Assembly (NCBI RefSeq): GCF_905475395.1
Contig: NC_058338.1
Span: 95,713,435-95,777,434, forward strand
Reading direction: 5' to 3'
Length of the DNA: 64,000 nucleotides
Source: Chrysoperla carnea
Taxonomy: Eukaryota; Arthropoda; Insecta; Neuroptera; Chrysopidae
Below are positions 30,674 to 42,421 of the stretch, in pieces (position 1 is the stretch's first letter; every line of letters starts with the position of its first letter). A program made the position numbers and the translations under genes. The notes under the pieces are model-generated. The model searched no databases and was not told the origin of the DNA. It saw nothing but the letters and a program-made list of their open reading frames with translations.

Positions 30674-33600
30674 TTAGTCTTCGAAACGAGCTGGGAAATG
30701 TACTCGACGTCCTGAACGTGTAACACGCTGAGCATTTGCTTCGTTGTTTTTTGACGGTTCGATTTGACTTGATGCAGGTATACCAGCTGTTGATTCAGTA
30801 CTTCCTGACGCTTCGGGTAGATTTTGCGCAGGTGTACCAGGTGATTTTTGTGCATTTTCTTGCTGTTGTAAATCGTTGTGAATGTATGCTGGCTTCAGCC
30901 TATCTATTGAAATTTTTCGAACAGTGTTTTTTACTAACACGTCGTAATACTTCGGATTTCGTTTTTTTACTAGAAACGGTCCTTCGTATGGTGGTTGGAG
31001 TGGTGGTTGAACATGATCCACCCTCACAAAGACTTGCTTACAATGTTGTTAATCGGCGGGTATGTAAATACTGGTATTATTGTTGTGGTGTTTAGGTTGT
31101 TTGGGTACGAGCTGTTGCATATGTTGCTTGATTTGATTGACAAAATCTGTTGATGGATTTAATTCCTCGATCGATGTTTGGTTGAAAAAATCACCGGGTA
31201 CGCGCAGTGTCGATCCATAAACTAATTCGGCTGCTGAAGCTTGTAGATCTTCTTTAACTGCTGTTCGGATGCCCAACAACACGATAGGTAGGGCGTCAAC
31301 CCACTCCTTGTTTTTTAATGCATGGCATTTTAGTGCTGCTTTAAGGACCCGGTGAAAACGTTCTACCATTCCATTTCCTTGGGGGTGGTAGGCTGTTGTA
31401 TTCGCGGATTTAATGCCGAAACGCGTTTTCAGATTAGCAAACAATTCGCTTTCAAATTGTCTACCGCAATCCGTCGTTATTGTATGTGGAACGCCAAATC
31501 TGGCAATCCATTCGCTTATGATCGTTCGTGCCGCAGTTTCTGCCGTTTGATCGGGAGTTGGGTAAGCTTCCGGCCATCGGGTAAATCGATCCACTATTGT
31601 TAAAAGGTATCTGTTAGTTCGACAAATGGGCAATGGACCAACAAAATCGACATGTATGTGACTGAATCTCGCGGTAGTTGGTTCGAAATGTGTTAGTGGG
31701 GAACGAGTGTGCCGGTGAATTTTTGATTTTTGACATTCTATACAAGAACGCGTCCATTCTCGAATTTCTTTTCGCATATTTGGCCAAAAATATTTGCTAG
31801 TTACGAGTTTTTGAGAAGCGCGAATACCGGGGTGTGATAGGTCATGTAGGGCGTGGAAAACATCTTTCCGCATTTTCTGTGGCACGTACGGACGCGCGGA
31901 TGATGTGGACATTTCACAATAAATATTAACATCGGGTTGTAACAATTGCGTTTTTTTTAAATTGTAGTTCGAGTTATTTAGACATTCTTGTAATTGTTCA
32001 TCGTTTTGAGAAACGGCGAGCTCGTTGAAATCGACGATTGACGGGACATTTATAGTTTCTAGTCTCGAAAATGCATCTGCGACGACGTTTTTCTCGCCGG
32101 GGATGTGTCTTATATCGGTTGTAAATTCAGAGATAGTGAGAAGATATCGTGTTTGTCGTGGCGATGTCTTTTCCATGCGTTGTTGGAAAGCAAAAATTAG
32201 CGGGCGGTGGTCTGTGTAAACGACGAAAGTTCTAGCTTCGAGCATGTATCGAAAGTGTTTAATAGCTGCGTATATTGCGTATAATTCGCGATCGTATGTG
32301 CTGTATCGCGCTTGCGTCGGCGTTAATCGGCGTGAAAAGAAACCTAACGGATGTACTTGTCCATTTATTTCTTGTTGCAAAACGGCACCTAAACTTACAT
32401 CTGAAGCGTCAGTATGTAGTGAGAGTTTGGCTTCGATTGCGGGATGCGCAAGCCGTAATTTTTGGCAAAGTGCTTCCTTAATTTGTTGGAAAGCCCTTTC
32501 CATCGAATCGTTCCATTCTATAGGGTCGTCGTTACTTTTTTTCTTTCCCGAAATAGCGTCTAGTAATGGAATTTGTAATTCAGCTGCGTTTTTTATGAAG
32601 CGATGGTAAAAATTAACCATACCGAGGAATCTGCGAATTCCCTTAACGTTGTTGGGCTGTGCGTAATTTTTTATTGTTTCGAGTTTATTTTGCAAAGGTT
32701 CTAGGCCCTGTGGCGTTATTTTAAAACCCAAAAATTCGACGTAATTTTGTCCTAAAACGCATTTTGCAAAGTTCAAAGCGATTCCCGCGGAAGATAAACG
32801 CTGAAAAATTATTTCGAGGTGTTTACGATGTTCCTCCGCGGAGGTGGAAGCGACTAATATATCGTCAATATATCCGAAACAAAAGTCCAAACCTTGCAGC
32901 ACCTCGTCGAGAAACCTTTGAAAGGTCTGGGCTGCATTTCGCAATCCAAAAACCATGAATGGAAATTCAAATGAACCGAAAGGTGTGCTAATAGCGGTTT
33001 TTGGGATGTCGTCTTCGTTAACCGGTATTTGTTGATACGCTCGTAAAATATCTAAGGTTGAAAAAATTGTTTTATTATACAGCATGTGCGATACGTCTTG
33101 AAGGAAAGGTACTGGATAACGATCTGGTACCGTGACTGCGTTCAGTCGGCGGTAGTCTCCGCACGGTCTCCAATCACCGTTTTTTTTAGGCACTAGGTGA
33201 AGGGGACTTGCCCAAGGACTACGAGATGGACGGCACAGTCCGTTTTGCATCATAAATGCAAATTCGTTTTTAGCAATGGCGAGTTTTTCGGGGTTGAGCC
33301 TTCGCGGACGTGAAAAAACTGGAGGCCCGTTCGTTTCGATGAAATGTTTGACAGCGTGCTTTAATTCGACGGGCTTGACGGAAGGTCGTAGTAAAGAGGG
33401 AAATTTATTCAATAAATAGTAATATTTATTATTTTTGGTGATGCTTAGCATGGTGCAAGTTTGTCCGGGGGCTGGAGATAAAGGGACGCGACAGAGTGTC
33501 GTGCCATCTTGCAGGCGTTTGCGTTTTAAATCCACCAATAAATCGAAATGGGCTAGGAAATCTGCCCCTACAATGGGTTTTTCCACAGCCGCTACAATGA

Positions 33601-33907
33601 ATGGCCAACGAAAACAACGACGAAGACCAAAATTTAATTCTACGAGTCGTTGTCCGTAAGTGTTGATGGGTGCTCCGGTTGCTGTCGTAAGCGTAAGTTT
33701 ATCTGTCCCCCTACGTTTATCTTCTGGCGATGCTGGTATCACCGAAACGTCGGCGCCAGAATCTATAAGATACTGTGTTTTAGTTATTCGATCGATAATA
33801 GTAAGGCGGTTCGAAGTCCCCCGTTCACACTCCGCCAAGTGTGAACCGGGCATTAGTTTGACGCTGACTCTTTGTTTTGTTGTACGTATTTGCACGGCTT
33901 TCGACAT
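30674..33907 (-). pseudogene. Gypsy A Pol, with an in-frame stop near the C terminus
   Basis: The frame is open from 33907 to 31052, with a TAA at 31049-31051, then continues in the same frame to 30674. In order: protease (YLIDSGAD), reverse transcriptase (YIDD), RNase H (LHTDASD), integrase zinc region and DDE core ([23 protein letters not shown]). After the stop comes a C-terminal integrase tail (PYEGPFLV ... SIDRLKPAY). It overlaps the end of gag by about 55 nt, so Pol was probably made by frameshifting. The stop falls in the linker before the C-terminal tail. Whether a truncated integrase could work is unknown. Confidence 0.9.
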
Positions 33908-34659
33908 TTGGTAGCTTTTTCAGCGTACGTGGTATGATACCAACATACCGAAGGGTCTGCTGGCGAGGCAGATCTTGGAGATTTAGTGTCTCTATTGCGT
34001 GACGAGCTGCGGCTGCGTCGTTCCATACGCACTAACCTGGTTTCGATATTCTCGAGTTTTTTTATTAAATCGTCAATAGTCGTTTGTCTATTTTGCGTTG
34101 TTGTATTTTTTGTAATATTTACGGCGTTCACGGCGTGTCCGTGTGCGGGTTGTACCTCCATAATACTGTCGGCCATTTTTGCCAATTGCGGCAAAGCCTC
34201 GTTACTGGCGGCTAAAATAGTTTGCGCGTGGTGGGGGAGCCTTTGCAGCCATAACGATTTAAAAAAATCTTCGTCGAGGTGATCACCGGCCAATTGCCTC
34301 ATTTCTTGTAGAAGATGCGTCGGTTTGCGATCACCGAGGGACAAATCGGTAAGCAATTTTCGAATGCGCATGCGTTCATTGTCTGTAAATGCGCTAAGTA
34401 ACTGTTTCTTTAATGTTTCGTATCGTTGCGTCTCGGGTGGGTTTGTTAAAATATTGCCCACATGGTCAAATACAGATTCGTCTAAAACACTAATCACGTA
34501 ATTGTATTTCGAACTATCTGACGTAATGTTTGCTAAATGAAAATTTGCTTCGGCCTGTACAAACCAATATTGGGGACGGGTTTTCCAAAACGGAGGTAGT
34601 TTGACGCTCACCCTGTCGATTGATGGTGTTGGTGTTACCTGGTCGTCGTCACCAGGCAT
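33853..34659 (-). CDS. Gypsy A Gag
   Basis: 268 codons: a capsid-like N-terminal part ([17 protein letters not shown] is the usual opening of insect Gag proteins of this type), a Ser/Arg-rich linker ([11 protein letters not shown]) and a C-terminal CHCC zinc motif (CWYH ... CRKPC). It overlaps the pol frame. No damage is visible. Confidence 0.88.
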   Translation of the reverse strand: MPGDDDQVTPTPSIDRVSVKLPPFWKTRPQYWFVQAEANFHLANITSDSSKYNYVISVLDESVFDHVGNILTNPPETQRYETLKKQLLSAFTDNERMRIRKLLTDLSLGDRKPTHLLQEMRQLAGDHLDEDFFKSLWLQRLPHHAQTILAASNEALPQLAKMADSIMEVQPAHGHAVNAVNITKNTTTQNRQTTIDDLIKKLENIETRLVRMERRSRSSSRNRDTKSPRSASPADPSVCWYHTTYAEKATKCRKPCKYVQQNKESASN

Positions 34660-35066
34660 GATGTTTAATTTAATTTAAATTAACGTAAATATTAACAACA
34701 ATAATGAATTAGCAATGGTTTAAATTGCAAATAAATTTGAAAAATATAGCATACGAATACAATGTGTGTGTTTGAAAACAATATCGAAAAAAGAAAAATA
34801 ATTTATATGAATATTAATTTTAACAATATATATGAAATTGAATTTTGATATATACGAAATTGAATTTTGCTATATATGAAGTTGAATTTTTATATACTAT
34901 GTTACTGAGTTTGACGTATATGAAATTGAATTTTTTGCGTAATATATATGAATTTTTAATTGATAAAATTTTATAATTGAAAAAAAATTTGAATGAAAAA
35001 TATTGTAAAATTTTATAATTACAAAAATTGAATGAAAAATATTGTATTCCTGGATGGAACCACCAA
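34660..35066 (-). other. Gypsy A leader and primer-binding site
   Basis: Non-coding leader between the 5' LTR and gag. It contains repeated 'tatatgaa(a/g)ttgaattttg' words at 34820-34960. In element orientation TTGGTGGTTCCATCCAGG directly follows the LTR and is the probable primer-binding site. The priming tRNA was not identified. Confidence 0.7.
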
Positions 35067-35461
35067 TGTAAAAGTATTTTGCTTCACGTGTAGCGTGTAG
35101 CGGTTAGAGAACAAAAGAAAACAAAAACTTTTACTTACAAAAACATTTAACTTTTAATTTAATCACAGAAACAATAAGTATACATAAATCGTACATAAAT
35201 TATAAATTTTTACTGTGCACAGTATCGATATTATTAACAAAATAATTCTCGTCGTAAATCATATAAATCGATAAATTTTGTGTATCGAGCTCTGAATGGC
35301 GGCCGTTCGTGCGTATCGTCGTATTCAATCTGGCGGTATTTTTATAGTATCCGGCGGTAGTTATTCTTTTGGAATAATGTCTATTAGCAATCGCCACTAC
35401 AGAATAATGTCTATGAGCAATCGTCACTACAGAATAATGTCTATGAGCAATCGTCACTACA
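35067..35461 (-). repeat. Gypsy A 5' LTR
   Basis: 395 bp with the same three 30-bp repeats (about 35372-35461). It differs from the 3' LTR by an indel at the ATCGAT(ATT)ATTAAC site. Confidence 0.92.
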
Positions 35462-35465
35462 AAAG

Positions 35466-36489
35466 AATCAAAATTTTTCGTACTGATCAAGGGGGTGAAT
35501 TTTGTAGCAATCAATTTGAAGGTTTTTTGAAAAGTCATGGAATAATCCATCAAAAAACAAATTCCTACACACCTCAACAAAATGGTCTTAGTGAGAGATT
35601 AAACCGTACGATTGTAGAAAAAGCCAAATGTTTATTGTTCGATGCAGGATTACCAAAAAGATTTTGGGCAGAAGCAGTTCACACAGCTAATTATTTAAGA
35701 AATACATGCATTGAAAGTGATCTAAATAATAAAACTCCGTACGAAATGTGGTTTGGCAATAAACCAAATGTGTCAAATCTTCGAATATTTGGAAGCTCAA
35801 TTATGGTGCATGTTCCAAAAGAAAAAAGATTGAAATTTGACAAAAAATCCAAGAAATGTATTTTTGTGGGATATACGGATAACATTAAAGGTTACAGAAT
35901 CTATGATCCTATTAAAGATGATGTTACAACGAGTAGAGACGTCATTACCCATGAAGATCTTCGATCTAAAAAGTCAGAATCTGAAGTGATATTAGATCAA
36001 GTGGGGGATCAACCAATGGATACCGTTGAAGTCTCAGCCGAAATCAATAATGACTTATTGAAAGATGAAATCGAGAATGGGTTATTGGAAGCTGAAAATG
36101 AAAAAATACCACAGCCAAGAAATGACTCAGATGAAGATTACATTCCAGAAAACTTATCGGAAATGGAAATACAACATAGTGGGAATACCAGAAGTTCACA
36201 AAGACAAAGAAAAGAAAAAACGTATAATGATTATGTGACTTACATGAGTGTTGTTCCTGGGGTCAAAGAAATTTCAATTAGTGATATTCCAGTAACAGTG
36301 GCAGACGCTTTTTCAAGACCAGATGGTGTCAAATGGAAAGAAGCTGTAGAACACGAGATAAGGAGTATGGAATTGAATAATACGTGGTGTTTAGTGGATT
36401 TACCTAAAGAAAGTGAACTAGTCGAATGTAAGTGGGTGTTTAAAATCAAAACCGATAGTGAAAATAATAAAACTTATCGTGCTAGTTAG
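35466..36489 (+). pseudogene. Copia 2 integrase 3' piece and start of RT
   Basis: Resumes after Gypsy A with FRTDQGGEFCSNQF, then YTPQQNGLSERLNRT, the copia integrase core, an acidic linker, and the start of reverse transcriptase (CKWVFKIK). It ends at a TAG (36487-36489) caused by a frame change; the next frame resumes at once with AKGFTQKEG. Confidence 0.9.
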
Positions 36490-37360
36490 TGGCAAAAGGT
36501 TTTACACAAAAAGAAGGCATAGACTATAACGAGACATTTTCACCTGTTGTTAGGTTTTCTACATTACGCCTATTAATAGCCTTAAGTGTAGATTTAAGAT
36601 TAGATATTTTTCATTTAGATGTAGTCACTGCGTTTTTAAACGGGGAGTTGACTGAAACAATTTTTATGAGACAACCTGATGGTTACATGAATTCTGAAAA
36701 TAAAAATAAGGTTCTTAAACTAAATAAGGCCATCTATGGACTTAAGCAGTCATCTAGGGTCTGGTACAAAAAGGTCGAAAGTGTTTTGACTAATTTGAAT
36801 TACAAAAAATCAAAATACGAACCCTGTGTATTTGTCAAACATAATGCAAAATTGTTAACAGTAATTTGTTTGTATGTTGACGATTTTTTTATTTTTTCAA
36901 ACGATATTTCAGAGACGAATGATGTCAAACAAAAATTAGCAATAAATTTTCAGTTGAAAGATTTAGGTACAGCCAAGCAAATTCTGGGAATGAATGTTTG
37001 TGTAAATGAATCTAAGAATGTCATAACTTTAGATCAAAAAGGTTATATAGATTCTTTACTATTAAAATTCAATATGGCAGAATGCAAAACTGTAGAAACT
37101 CCAATGGAGAAAAACCTGAAACTAGAAGGGGTTAAAAATAGTAATTTTTCAGCTCCGTATCAACAATTAATCGGAGGTTTAATGTATCTGGCAGTGATGA
37201 CACGTCCAGACATTTCGTATAGTGTTAGTTTTCTCAGTCAATTTAATAATTGTTATGACAAATATCATTGGAATAATTTGAAAAGACTTCTAAAGTATTT
37301 AAAGAAAACAAGGGATTACTGTTTAACTTTTAAGGGAGGTTCAACAGGTTTAAGGGGTTT
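36489..37360 (+). pseudogene. Copia 2 reverse transcriptase
   Basis: Contains LDVVTAFLNGEL, IYGLKQSSRVWY and the catalytic YVDD (CLYVDDFFIF), ending at FKGGSTGLRG. It is cut at 37360 by Gypsy B; the duplication GGTTT is at 37356-37360. Confidence 0.9.
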
Positions 37361-37570
37361 TGTTGTATACATACCTCATTGATATGTATACGTCATCAAA
37401 TAAAGAATCTTTTTTTTAGTTTAACATAGGTGGCGGCGTGTGCACGGCCGGAGAATCATTAGCAACTGACATGACATTGTAAAGTCATTAGTGTAATTTT
37501 TAATAATGTAAACTGTTCTAATAAATCATATAATAACTAAAATATAATTCATTATTTAATAAATAAAACA
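37361..37570 (+). repeat. Gypsy B 5' LTR
   Basis: 210 bp from TGTTGTATACATACC to AATAAATAAAACA. The first 30 bp contain an inverted GTATACATA/TATGTATAC pair. Positions 37428-37570 match the 143 bp of the truncated 3' LTR. Confidence 0.9.
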
Positions 37571-37668
37571 TGGCGCAGTCGTAACCGATGTGAACCAACA
37601 TAAAAAGTTAGAAAAAAAAAAAAATTAATCAATTTAAAGGTTAGAAAGTGACAAAGTGACATTAAAAA

Positions 37669-40600
37669 ATGGAGGGATTCAACAAACCGAACGAGTTAGA
37701 AATGATGGGAAATGTTAAGAAAAATTTTGAATGGTTCAGCCAAGAAATTGGTATATATTTCAGTGCTACAGAAACTGACCTTAAGCCAAAGAAGGTCCAA
37801 GTCGCGCGTTTGCTGAATCTTATGGGTCAAGAAGCACTTAAGGTGTATAATGTGCTGGATATCAGCAAAGATGCAGAAGCCACAGTGGCGCAAATTTTAG
37901 AGGCATTCCAAACATACTGCTCTCCAAAGAAAAATTTAACAATGGAGCATTTTAAGTTTTTTAAGTATGTTCAAAGTGAAAACCAGACATTTAATGAGTA
38001 CTACACCGAACTAAAATTTTTAATAAGTTCGTGCGAATTCGGGGAGGTAGAAAATTCAATTCTACGTTCACAAATTATATTAGGGCTTAAAAATAAGGAT
38101 CTCCAAGAAAAGCTATTGAGAGATGATCCTCAACTTGCAAAGATTATAGAGTGTTGTCAATCAGCAGAGATTGTGGAAAAGGCTAGACGAGAGCTGGAGC
38201 TCACTTCGATAGGTGAAAAACCAGAAATAAATGTAATTCAACAAAGGCAGATCACCCGGAGAGGGCCAAATGTTCAAAAGCCCTCATCTTCGAATTCTGA
38301 GTCAGCTAGGAAATACAAATATAATCAGTATAATAAGACTCATGCGAATGTTGAAATGGAAGGTCGTAGGTGCTGGAAGTGTGACCGTAATCACAAATTT
38401 GGAGAATGTCCTGCCTTTGGGAACGAGTGTACATCCTGTGGAGGAAAAAACCACTTTGCAGTTTGTTGTGGAAAATCTCAAAGACAATTGAACAGTAAAA
38501 ACCATTCCGTGTATACACTTCGTGAAGATAATGACGAGCTTGCAGATGAATTTAACATAAGTAATAAAATAAGTAAGGTAGTTGCTAGTGTGCAAAAGGA
38601 ATGGATTAAAGTTATAAAAATAAATGGAACAAATGTTAAACTAAAATTAGATACTGGGGCGCATACGAATGTTATTAACTTAAACATTTATCGGAGTTTA
38701 AAAACTCAGCCAAAATTGGAAAAGACAAATCTAACACTAGAATCATATGGGGGGTACAAAATTTGTCCGGTTGGAATTTGTTCCCTAAATTGTGAAGCCA
38801 ACGGGATGATGTTAATGATTGAGTTCGTAATTGTGCAAGAATCCCAATGTCAAGCCATATTAGGACTAGAAGCATGTGCAGGGCTTAAGCTAATTAAGCG
38901 CATTGATAATATAGCTCAATCTATGTTAAAAGATAAAAAGGATTTCATCCATTTGAATAGGCATCAATTTTCAGGTGTGGGATGTTTTCCAGATAAGTAT
39001 AAAATTAGCTTGAAACCAAATGCCATCCCAAAGACAAATCCTTGTCGTAGGGTACACCTGGCCTTAATGGGTCGACTTAAAACAGCACTTCAGAAAATGG
39101 TAGAAAATCAAATAATTGAACCTGTTCCTGACAATAAACTGAATGAATGGGTTAGTAATATTGTGATCGTTGAAAAATCTGATTCGTCTCTCCGAATTTG
39201 TTTGGATCCTCAGAATTTAAATAAGTATATTCTAAGGAACTACTATCATATCCCAACTTTAGACGAAATTAAAGCTCAATTAGCCCACAAAAACTATTAC
39301 ACTGTCTTAGACCTGTAAAACGGATTTTATCATGTCCAACTAGACGATGAATCGAGTAAGTTGTGCACCTTTAGCACTCCGTATGGATTATATAGTTTTA
39401 AAAGACTTCCGTTTGGAATAAGTTCGGCTCCAGAAATATTTCAGAAAATAAACATGAAATATTTTGGAGATATTGAGGGGCTCATAATATATTTTGACGA
39501 TTTCTTTATATTTCACGAAACAAAGGAGGGTCATGATCAAATTTTAGCTGAGGTCCTAAGAAGAGCCAATATTTATAATGTGAAATTCAATCATGAAAAA
39601 GTCCAACTTTGTCAGCAAGAGGTAAAGTTTCTGGGTCTAAATTTCAATAAGGATGGAGTGTCGGTTGACAAAACTAGAATTGAATCGATTATGAATTTAA
39701 ATATTCCCAAAAATCGGAAAGAATTAATGCAAATAATGGGTATGGTAAACTATTTACGAGACTTTATACCAAACCTTTCGGAGTTACAGGGACCTTTGAG
39801 AACATTATTAAAAAAGGATAGTGACTGGAATTGGTTCGAAACTCATTCAGAGGTTTTAAATAAAATTAAAAAGTTGATATGCGGTGCTCCCATCCTTGCT
39901 AATTTTGACCCCACCAAGGAGGTTGTGATACAATGTGATAGTAGTAAAGATGCAATAGGCTACTGTTTGCTTCAAAACAAAAAACCAGTTGCGTTCGGCT
40001 CTAGGTCGCTTACAGAGACCGAACAAAATTATGCGCAAATAGAGAAATAACTGCTTGCTGTATCTTTTGCATGTGAGAAAAATCGTATATATATTTATGG
40101 TAGACATGTAATGATCCATTCTGATCATCAACCTTTAGTATCTCTGATGCGGAAAAATTTATCAGATATAAAGAACAACCGACTTAAGCGATTAAAATTA
40201 AAACTCTTAGAGTATGATATAGATGTCCAATATTTGCCAGGTAAATTTATGTACATAGCCGATCTTCTCTCCCGCAATTTTATACCAAAACGAGTAAACG
40301 ATGACCCAGCCATGAAAGATGTCATTCATACAATAAACTATACAATCTCGTTTACGGACCCTAATTTGAAAGAATGTCAAGAAAAAACTCGCGTAGATCA
40401 AATCCTGCAACAAATTATCGAATTCTACAGAGTTGGGTGGCCAGTTAAAATGACTGAAGGTAATGAGCTCAGTCATTATTTTAAGTTAAGGAATGAAATA
40501 AGTGTTGATCAGGGGTTAGTTTACCTTAATAACAGACTTGTTGTTCCAAAATCATTAAGAATAAAATATCTAGGCTTGCTGCATGAAACACACTTAGGAA

Positions 40601-41645
40601 TTACTAAAACTAAACTTAAAGCAAGCAAATTCCTATATTGGCCGGGAATGATGTCAGACATCCAAAATAAAATTTCATCCTGCCTCACCTGTCTTCGATT
40701 TAGTACTTTTAATAAAAAAGATACGTTAATTCAACGTGAAATACCTGAATATCCATTCCAAAGGATTGCTATTGATATAGCAACACTAGGTAACTCAGAC
40801 TATCTTATTATAGAAGATTACTTTTCAAAATGGCTGGAAGTAGAAAAAATTAAGGACAAAACTAGCTTGACCGTCATTAATGTTTTAAAGAGTTTTTTCT
40901 GTAAGTTTGGCATTCCAGAAATCATTTTCTCTGATAATATGCCATTTAATAGTTTTCAATACAAAGCCCTTGCCAATAATTGGAATTTTCAAATAATAAC
41001 GAGCAGTCCTCACTATGCTCAAAGCAATGGCTTAGCCGAGAAAGGTGTGGGTATAGCAAAGCAAATGCTTAAAAAATGCATCTATGCACAAGCAGATTAC
41101 GAATTATATCTACTAAATTATAGAACTTCCCCAATCCCAAGTCTTGGTGTCTCTCCAGCTCAAATAGTCTTTAATAGAGAAATTAGGACAGAAGTTCCGA
41201 CTATGCCTAAATCATTTCAACCAAATATCCCGGAATTTACTGAACGAGCTGATATCGCCCGCAGCAAGCAGAAACATTATTATAATAGATCAGCTAAAAT
41301 AAATGAACAGTTATTTAACCCTGGGGAAAAAATAATGTCATGGAACTTGTTAGAAAAAATTTGGGAAAAAGCAGTTATAGTACAAAATTAAATGAATATC
41401 CAAGGTCCTATCTTATCAGAAGTCAGGGTGGGAGAAATCTGCGCAGAAACATAAAGTTTTTAAAAAAATGTGGGGCTGATTTTGACACTAACTTTAATGC
41501 TTTTAGATATGATAAAGTTGCAACAAGGGAAGAAGGCATTGAGCAAATAGTTAGAGAACAACCCAACCAGATAGAACCAGTAGAAACCACAGGTGGCGGC
41601 GTGTGCACGGCCGGAGAATCATTAGCAACTGACATGACATTGTAA
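37669..41645 (+). pseudogene. Gypsy B fused Gag-Pol
   Basis: Opens with MEGFNKPNELEMM. Gag ends in two zinc knuckles (CWKCDRNHKFGEC, CTSCGGKNHFAVCC). Then come protease (LKLDTGAHTNV), reverse transcriptase (YFDDFF), RNase H (QCDSSKDAIGY), integrase HHCC (HETHLG ... CLTC) and core (FSDNMPF, YAQSNGLAEKG), and a C-terminal tail. Breaks: TAA at 39316-39318 just before NGFYHVQL, TAA at 40048-40050 after AQIEK, and a frame change near 41389. The last segment runs into the truncated 3' LTR and stops at 41643-41645. It cannot make a full polyprotein. Confidence 0.9.
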
Positions 41646-41733
41646 AGTCATTAGTGTAATTTTTAATAATGTAAACTGTTCTAATAAATCATATAATAAC
41701 TAAAATATAATTCATTATTTAATAAATAAAACA
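41591..41733 (+). repeat. Gypsy B 3' LTR, lacking its first 67 bp
   Basis: 143 bp matching 37428-37570. It starts at AGGTGGCGGCGTGTGCACGG, joined directly to coding sequence ending GAAACCAC. The LTR start TGTTGTATAC and the polypurine tract are absent. Confidence 0.88.
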
Positions 41734-41738
41734 GGTTT

Positions 41739-42219
41739 CGTAGATGCAGATTGGGGAAACGATGTATGTGATAGGAGGTCGTATACCGGGTTTTGTTTTA
41801 CGTTTTCCAATTCTTTGATTTCATGGGAAAGTAAAAAACAAAAGACAGTCGCCCTTTCAAGTACAGAAGCTGAATATATGGCCTTGGGAGAAGCATCAAA
41901 GGAGGCAATTTATTTAAAAAATTTGTTAAGGGAATTAACTGGCTCTCTCGATTGTGTGTCTTTATATAGTGATAGCCAAAGTGCATTAAAATTGACAGTG
42001 AATCCGATGTTTCACAAACGTACAAAGCACATCGATATAGGGTATCAGTTTATTCGCGAAACAGTCGAAAAAGGTCTTATAAATGTTCAATACTTAGAAT
42101 CAAATGAAATGCCAGCAGATATTTTTACAAAAGCTCTGGGTGGTAACAAACATTATAAGTTCATGAATAGTTTGGGTTTAGATTTAGTTAACTTAGATTT
42201 AATCAAAATTGTAAAATGA
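41739..42219 (+). pseudogene. Copia 2 RNase H
   Basis: Resumes after Gypsy B with VDADWGND, then SSTEAEYMALG, SDSQSALKL and RTKHIDIGYQFIRE, and ends at TGA 42217-42219. The purine tract AGTGGGAG before 42246 is the polypurine tract. Confidence 0.9.
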
Positions 42220-42245
42220 ATGTAAAACATTTTAAATAGTGGGAG

Positions 42246-42421
42246 TGTTGGATTGATTTAAAATGTTGCGCCATATATGTGTAATATAATAAGTGTCGCC
42301 AAGTATATGTATAATACTGTAATATAATAAATAAAAAAGAAATAGTTGTTTCCGTATTCTCAACATAGATACACGTGTTATTTTTAATCATTCTCTGCAA
42401 AAGATAGTAATAAATTTAACA
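42246..42421 (+). repeat. Copia 2 3' LTR
   Basis: 176 bp, one base different from the 5' LTR. Followed by the duplication ATACT. Confidence 0.93.

Larger units (their letters stand above)
30258..35461 (-). mobile_element. Gypsy A: Ty3/gypsy, CsRn1-like, inserted in Copia 2 integrase
   Basis: A 5204-bp element in minus orientation. LTRs are 395 bp (5', 35067-35461) and 393 bp (3', 30258-30650) and differ by a small indel near the middle. The 4-bp duplication AAAG lies at 30254-30257 and 35462-35465. Gag and Pol are on the minus strand. The Gag zinc motif is of C-x2-H-x9-C-x3-C form (CWYH ... CRKPC), which is characteristic of the CsRn1 clade (family knowledge; clade assignment is inference). 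Confidence 0.93.
37361..41733 (+). mobile_element. Gypsy B: Ty3/gypsy inserted in Copia 2 RNase H
   Basis: Bounded by the 5-bp duplication GGTTT (37356-37360, 41734-41738). The 5' LTR is 210 bp; the 3' LTR lacks its first 67 bp. The primer-binding site TGGCGCAGTCGTAACC starts at 37571. One fused gag-pol frame, as in K02A2.6-like gypsy elements, carries two in-frame stops and a frameshift. Confidence 0.92.
28435..42421 (+). mobile_element. Copia 2: Ty1/copia element split by two gypsy insertions
   Basis: The outer boundaries are 176-bp LTRs (TGTTGGATTG...TTAACA) differing at one base near the end (AAAGTTAACA against AAATTTAACA). The target duplication ATACT is at 28430-28434 and 42422-42426. 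Subtracting the two nested gypsy elements and one copy of each duplication leaves about 4.4 kb, normal for copia. Its coding frame has extra damage beyond the insertions. Confidence 0.95.

Noticed and set aside
30485-30715. Open frame with repeated SNRHYRIMSM words
   Set aside because: It arises from the three 30-bp tandem repeats in the Gypsy A LTR; the mirrored minus-strand frame and the second LTR copy (35200-35580) confirm it is not a gene.
37361-41733. Retrotransposition of a spliced RNA as the sole cause of the short Gypsy B 3' LTR
   Set aside because: Both LTRs normally copy the same U3, so splicing alone would shorten both; kept only as a hypothesis beside a simple deletion.
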